From an uncultured Bacteroides sp. (GTDB lineage: Bacteria; Bacteroidota; Bacteroidia; Bacteroidales; Bacteroidaceae), in assembly GCF_910585845.1 (NCBI RefSeq), contig NZ_CAJUHF010000008.1:1-64000 (forward strand): a DNA stretch of 64,000 nucleotides, in the 5' to 3' direction. Below, one piece after another: positions 63,279 to 64,000 of the stretch. The position numbers were made by a program, and so were the translations under genes. The notes beneath the pieces were generated by a model. The model made no database searches. It saw only the letters and a list, made by a program, of their open reading frames with translations, and was not told the DNA's origin. Numbering within the stretch: position 1 is the first letter of the stretch; every line of letters starts with the position of its first letter.

Positions 63279-63448
63279 ACCCAGATAAGATAAGAAACAT
63301 ACTGAATATACTCTTCATGATACTTGCCTTGGCAGCGATCATCGTATATTTTGTAGCAAAAGATGATTTCAAGTTATTCATCTATGTCTGCGGAGCAGCG
63401 ATATTCATAAAACTCATGGAGTTTTTTATACGGTTCACCAATAGGTGA
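63275..63448 (+). CDS. Small two-helix membrane protein within the oxidoreductase operon
   Basis: A 57-codon gene opens with ATG overlapping the alpha-subunit stop (ATGA), a classic sign of translational coupling. The peptide MNPDKIRNILNILFMILALA continues into two hydrophobic stretches (about 9-27 and 33-51) and a basic end (FIRFTNR). I do not recognise a named family. Its conserved-looking position between alpha and beta subunits suggests a membrane link or accessory role for the oxidoreductase, but this is inference. It is followed by a repeat tract before the beta subunit. Confidence 0.7.
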   Translation: MNPDKIRNILNILFMILALAAIIVYFVAKDDFKLFIYVCGAAIFIKLMEFFIRFTNR

Positions 63449-63598
63449 GTTGGTAAGTTAATGAGTTTGTAAGTTGGTGAGTTGGTGAGAGGATGAGTTT
63501 GTGAGTTGATGAGATGATGAGATGGTGAATTTGCAAGTTGATGAATTCATAACCCGCCAACTAAAAAACTAAAGAACTAAAAAACTAAAGAACTAAAA
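63449..63598. repeat. Minisatellite-like tract between alpha and beta subunit genes
   Basis: About 100 bp of degenerate 7-bp units (variants of GAGTTGG, GAGTTTG, GATGAGA, starting about 63447) are followed by AACTAAA-type units (AACTAAAAAACTAAAG twice, about 63560-63598). The tract runs up to the beta-subunit ATG. Slippage here could alter spacing between coupled genes. Confidence 0.8.
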
Positions 63599-63600
63599 AT

Positions 63601-64000
63601 ATGACAAAAGAAGATATTATCAAACCTGAGAATCTGGTTTATAAGAAACCGACTCTGATGAACGATAATCCCATGCACTACTGTCCGGGATGCAGCCACG
63701 GTGTGGTACACAAGCTGATAGCCGAAGTGATCGAAGAAATGGGCATGGAAAATAAAGCAATAGGCATTTCCCCCGTAGGATGTGCCGTGTTCATCTATAA
63801 CTATCTGGACATCGACTGGCAAGAAGCTGCCCACGGACGCGCACCGGCACTTGCCAGTGCCATCAAACGCCTTTGGCCGGACCGCTTGGTATTCACCTAT
63901 CAGGGAGACGGCGACTTGGCATGCATCGGTACAGCCGAAACCATCCACGCTCTGAACCGCGGTGAGAACATCACCATCATCTTCATCAATAATGCCATCT
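63601..64000 (+). CDS. 2-oxoacid:ferredoxin oxidoreductase, beta subunit (partial)
   Basis: The first 133 codons of the TPP-binding beta subunit run off the right edge. Visible are MHYCPGCSHGVVHKLIAEV (with a Cys-x2-Cys near the TPP site), GISPVGCAVFIYNYLDIDW, HGRAPALASAIKRLWPD and the TPP/Mg motif GDGDLACIGTAETIHALNRG...NN. It pairs with the alpha subunit upstream to form the active site. The gamma domain is expected downstream or fused, outside the window. Confidence 0.93.
   Translation, partial: MTKEDIIKPENLVYKKPTLMNDNPMHYCPGCSHGVVHKLIAEVIEEMGMENKAIGISPVGCAVFIYNYLDIDWQEAAHGRAPALASAIKRLWPDRLVFTYQGDGDLACIGTAETIHALNRGENITIIFINNAI

Overview
The window is a Bacteroides-type chromosome segment. 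The evidence is repeated SusC/SusD pairs, two full-length hybrid two-component sensors (HTCS), many outer-membrane lipoproteins, promoters of the TAnnTTTG type, and weak or absent Shine-Dalgarno sites. No rRNA, tRNA or CRISPR was seen.

Region 1 (1-20.6 kb) is a polysaccharide utilization locus (PUL) for a uronic-acid-containing glycan. A PL8 lyase and a GH105 lie on the + strand. Facing them on the - strand are an HTCS, two tandem SusC/SusD pairs, a GH88 and a GH2. PL8 makes oligosaccharides ending in a 4,5-unsaturated uronic acid, and GH88/GH105 remove that residue. The locus is damaged in two places. The second SusC is split by a 187-bp ISL3-like MITE with an 8-bp target duplication. The GH2 stops just before its catalytic acid at the left edge of the window. 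A run of 22-bp degenerate repeats lies between the HTCS and the first susC.

Region 2 (20.6-29 kb) is housekeeping: a SPOR lipoprotein, a lipocalin-like lipoprotein, about 1.3 kb of non-coding DNA with a long inverted repeat, a YtxH/holin-like membrane-stress trio, manA, and a galM-transporter-galK galactose operon.

Region 3 (29-59 kb) is an arabinan and L-arabinose utilization cluster. It runs from surface to centre: GH51 and GH43 on the - strand, an HTCS, then SusC, SusD, a surface glycan-binding lipoprotein and an endo-arabinanase-like GH43. These are followed by a mutarotase, a Na+/solute symporter, the Nudix-type regulator AraR, AraD, AraA, AraB, a second GH51, transketolase and RpiB. 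Together they take extracellular arabinan to D-xylulose-5-phosphate and into the pentose phosphate pathway. As I recall it, the gene order resembles the B. thetaiotaomicron BT0346-BT0373 region. The two HTCS-controlled promoters carry the same pair of direct repeats at the same spacing from the -7 box, which reads as the HTCS operator.

Region 4 (59-64 kb) holds a broken subtilisin-like protease beside a transposase remnant, a GH28 pectinase, and a TPR gene followed by a 2-oxoacid:ferredoxin oxidoreductase operon that runs off the right edge.
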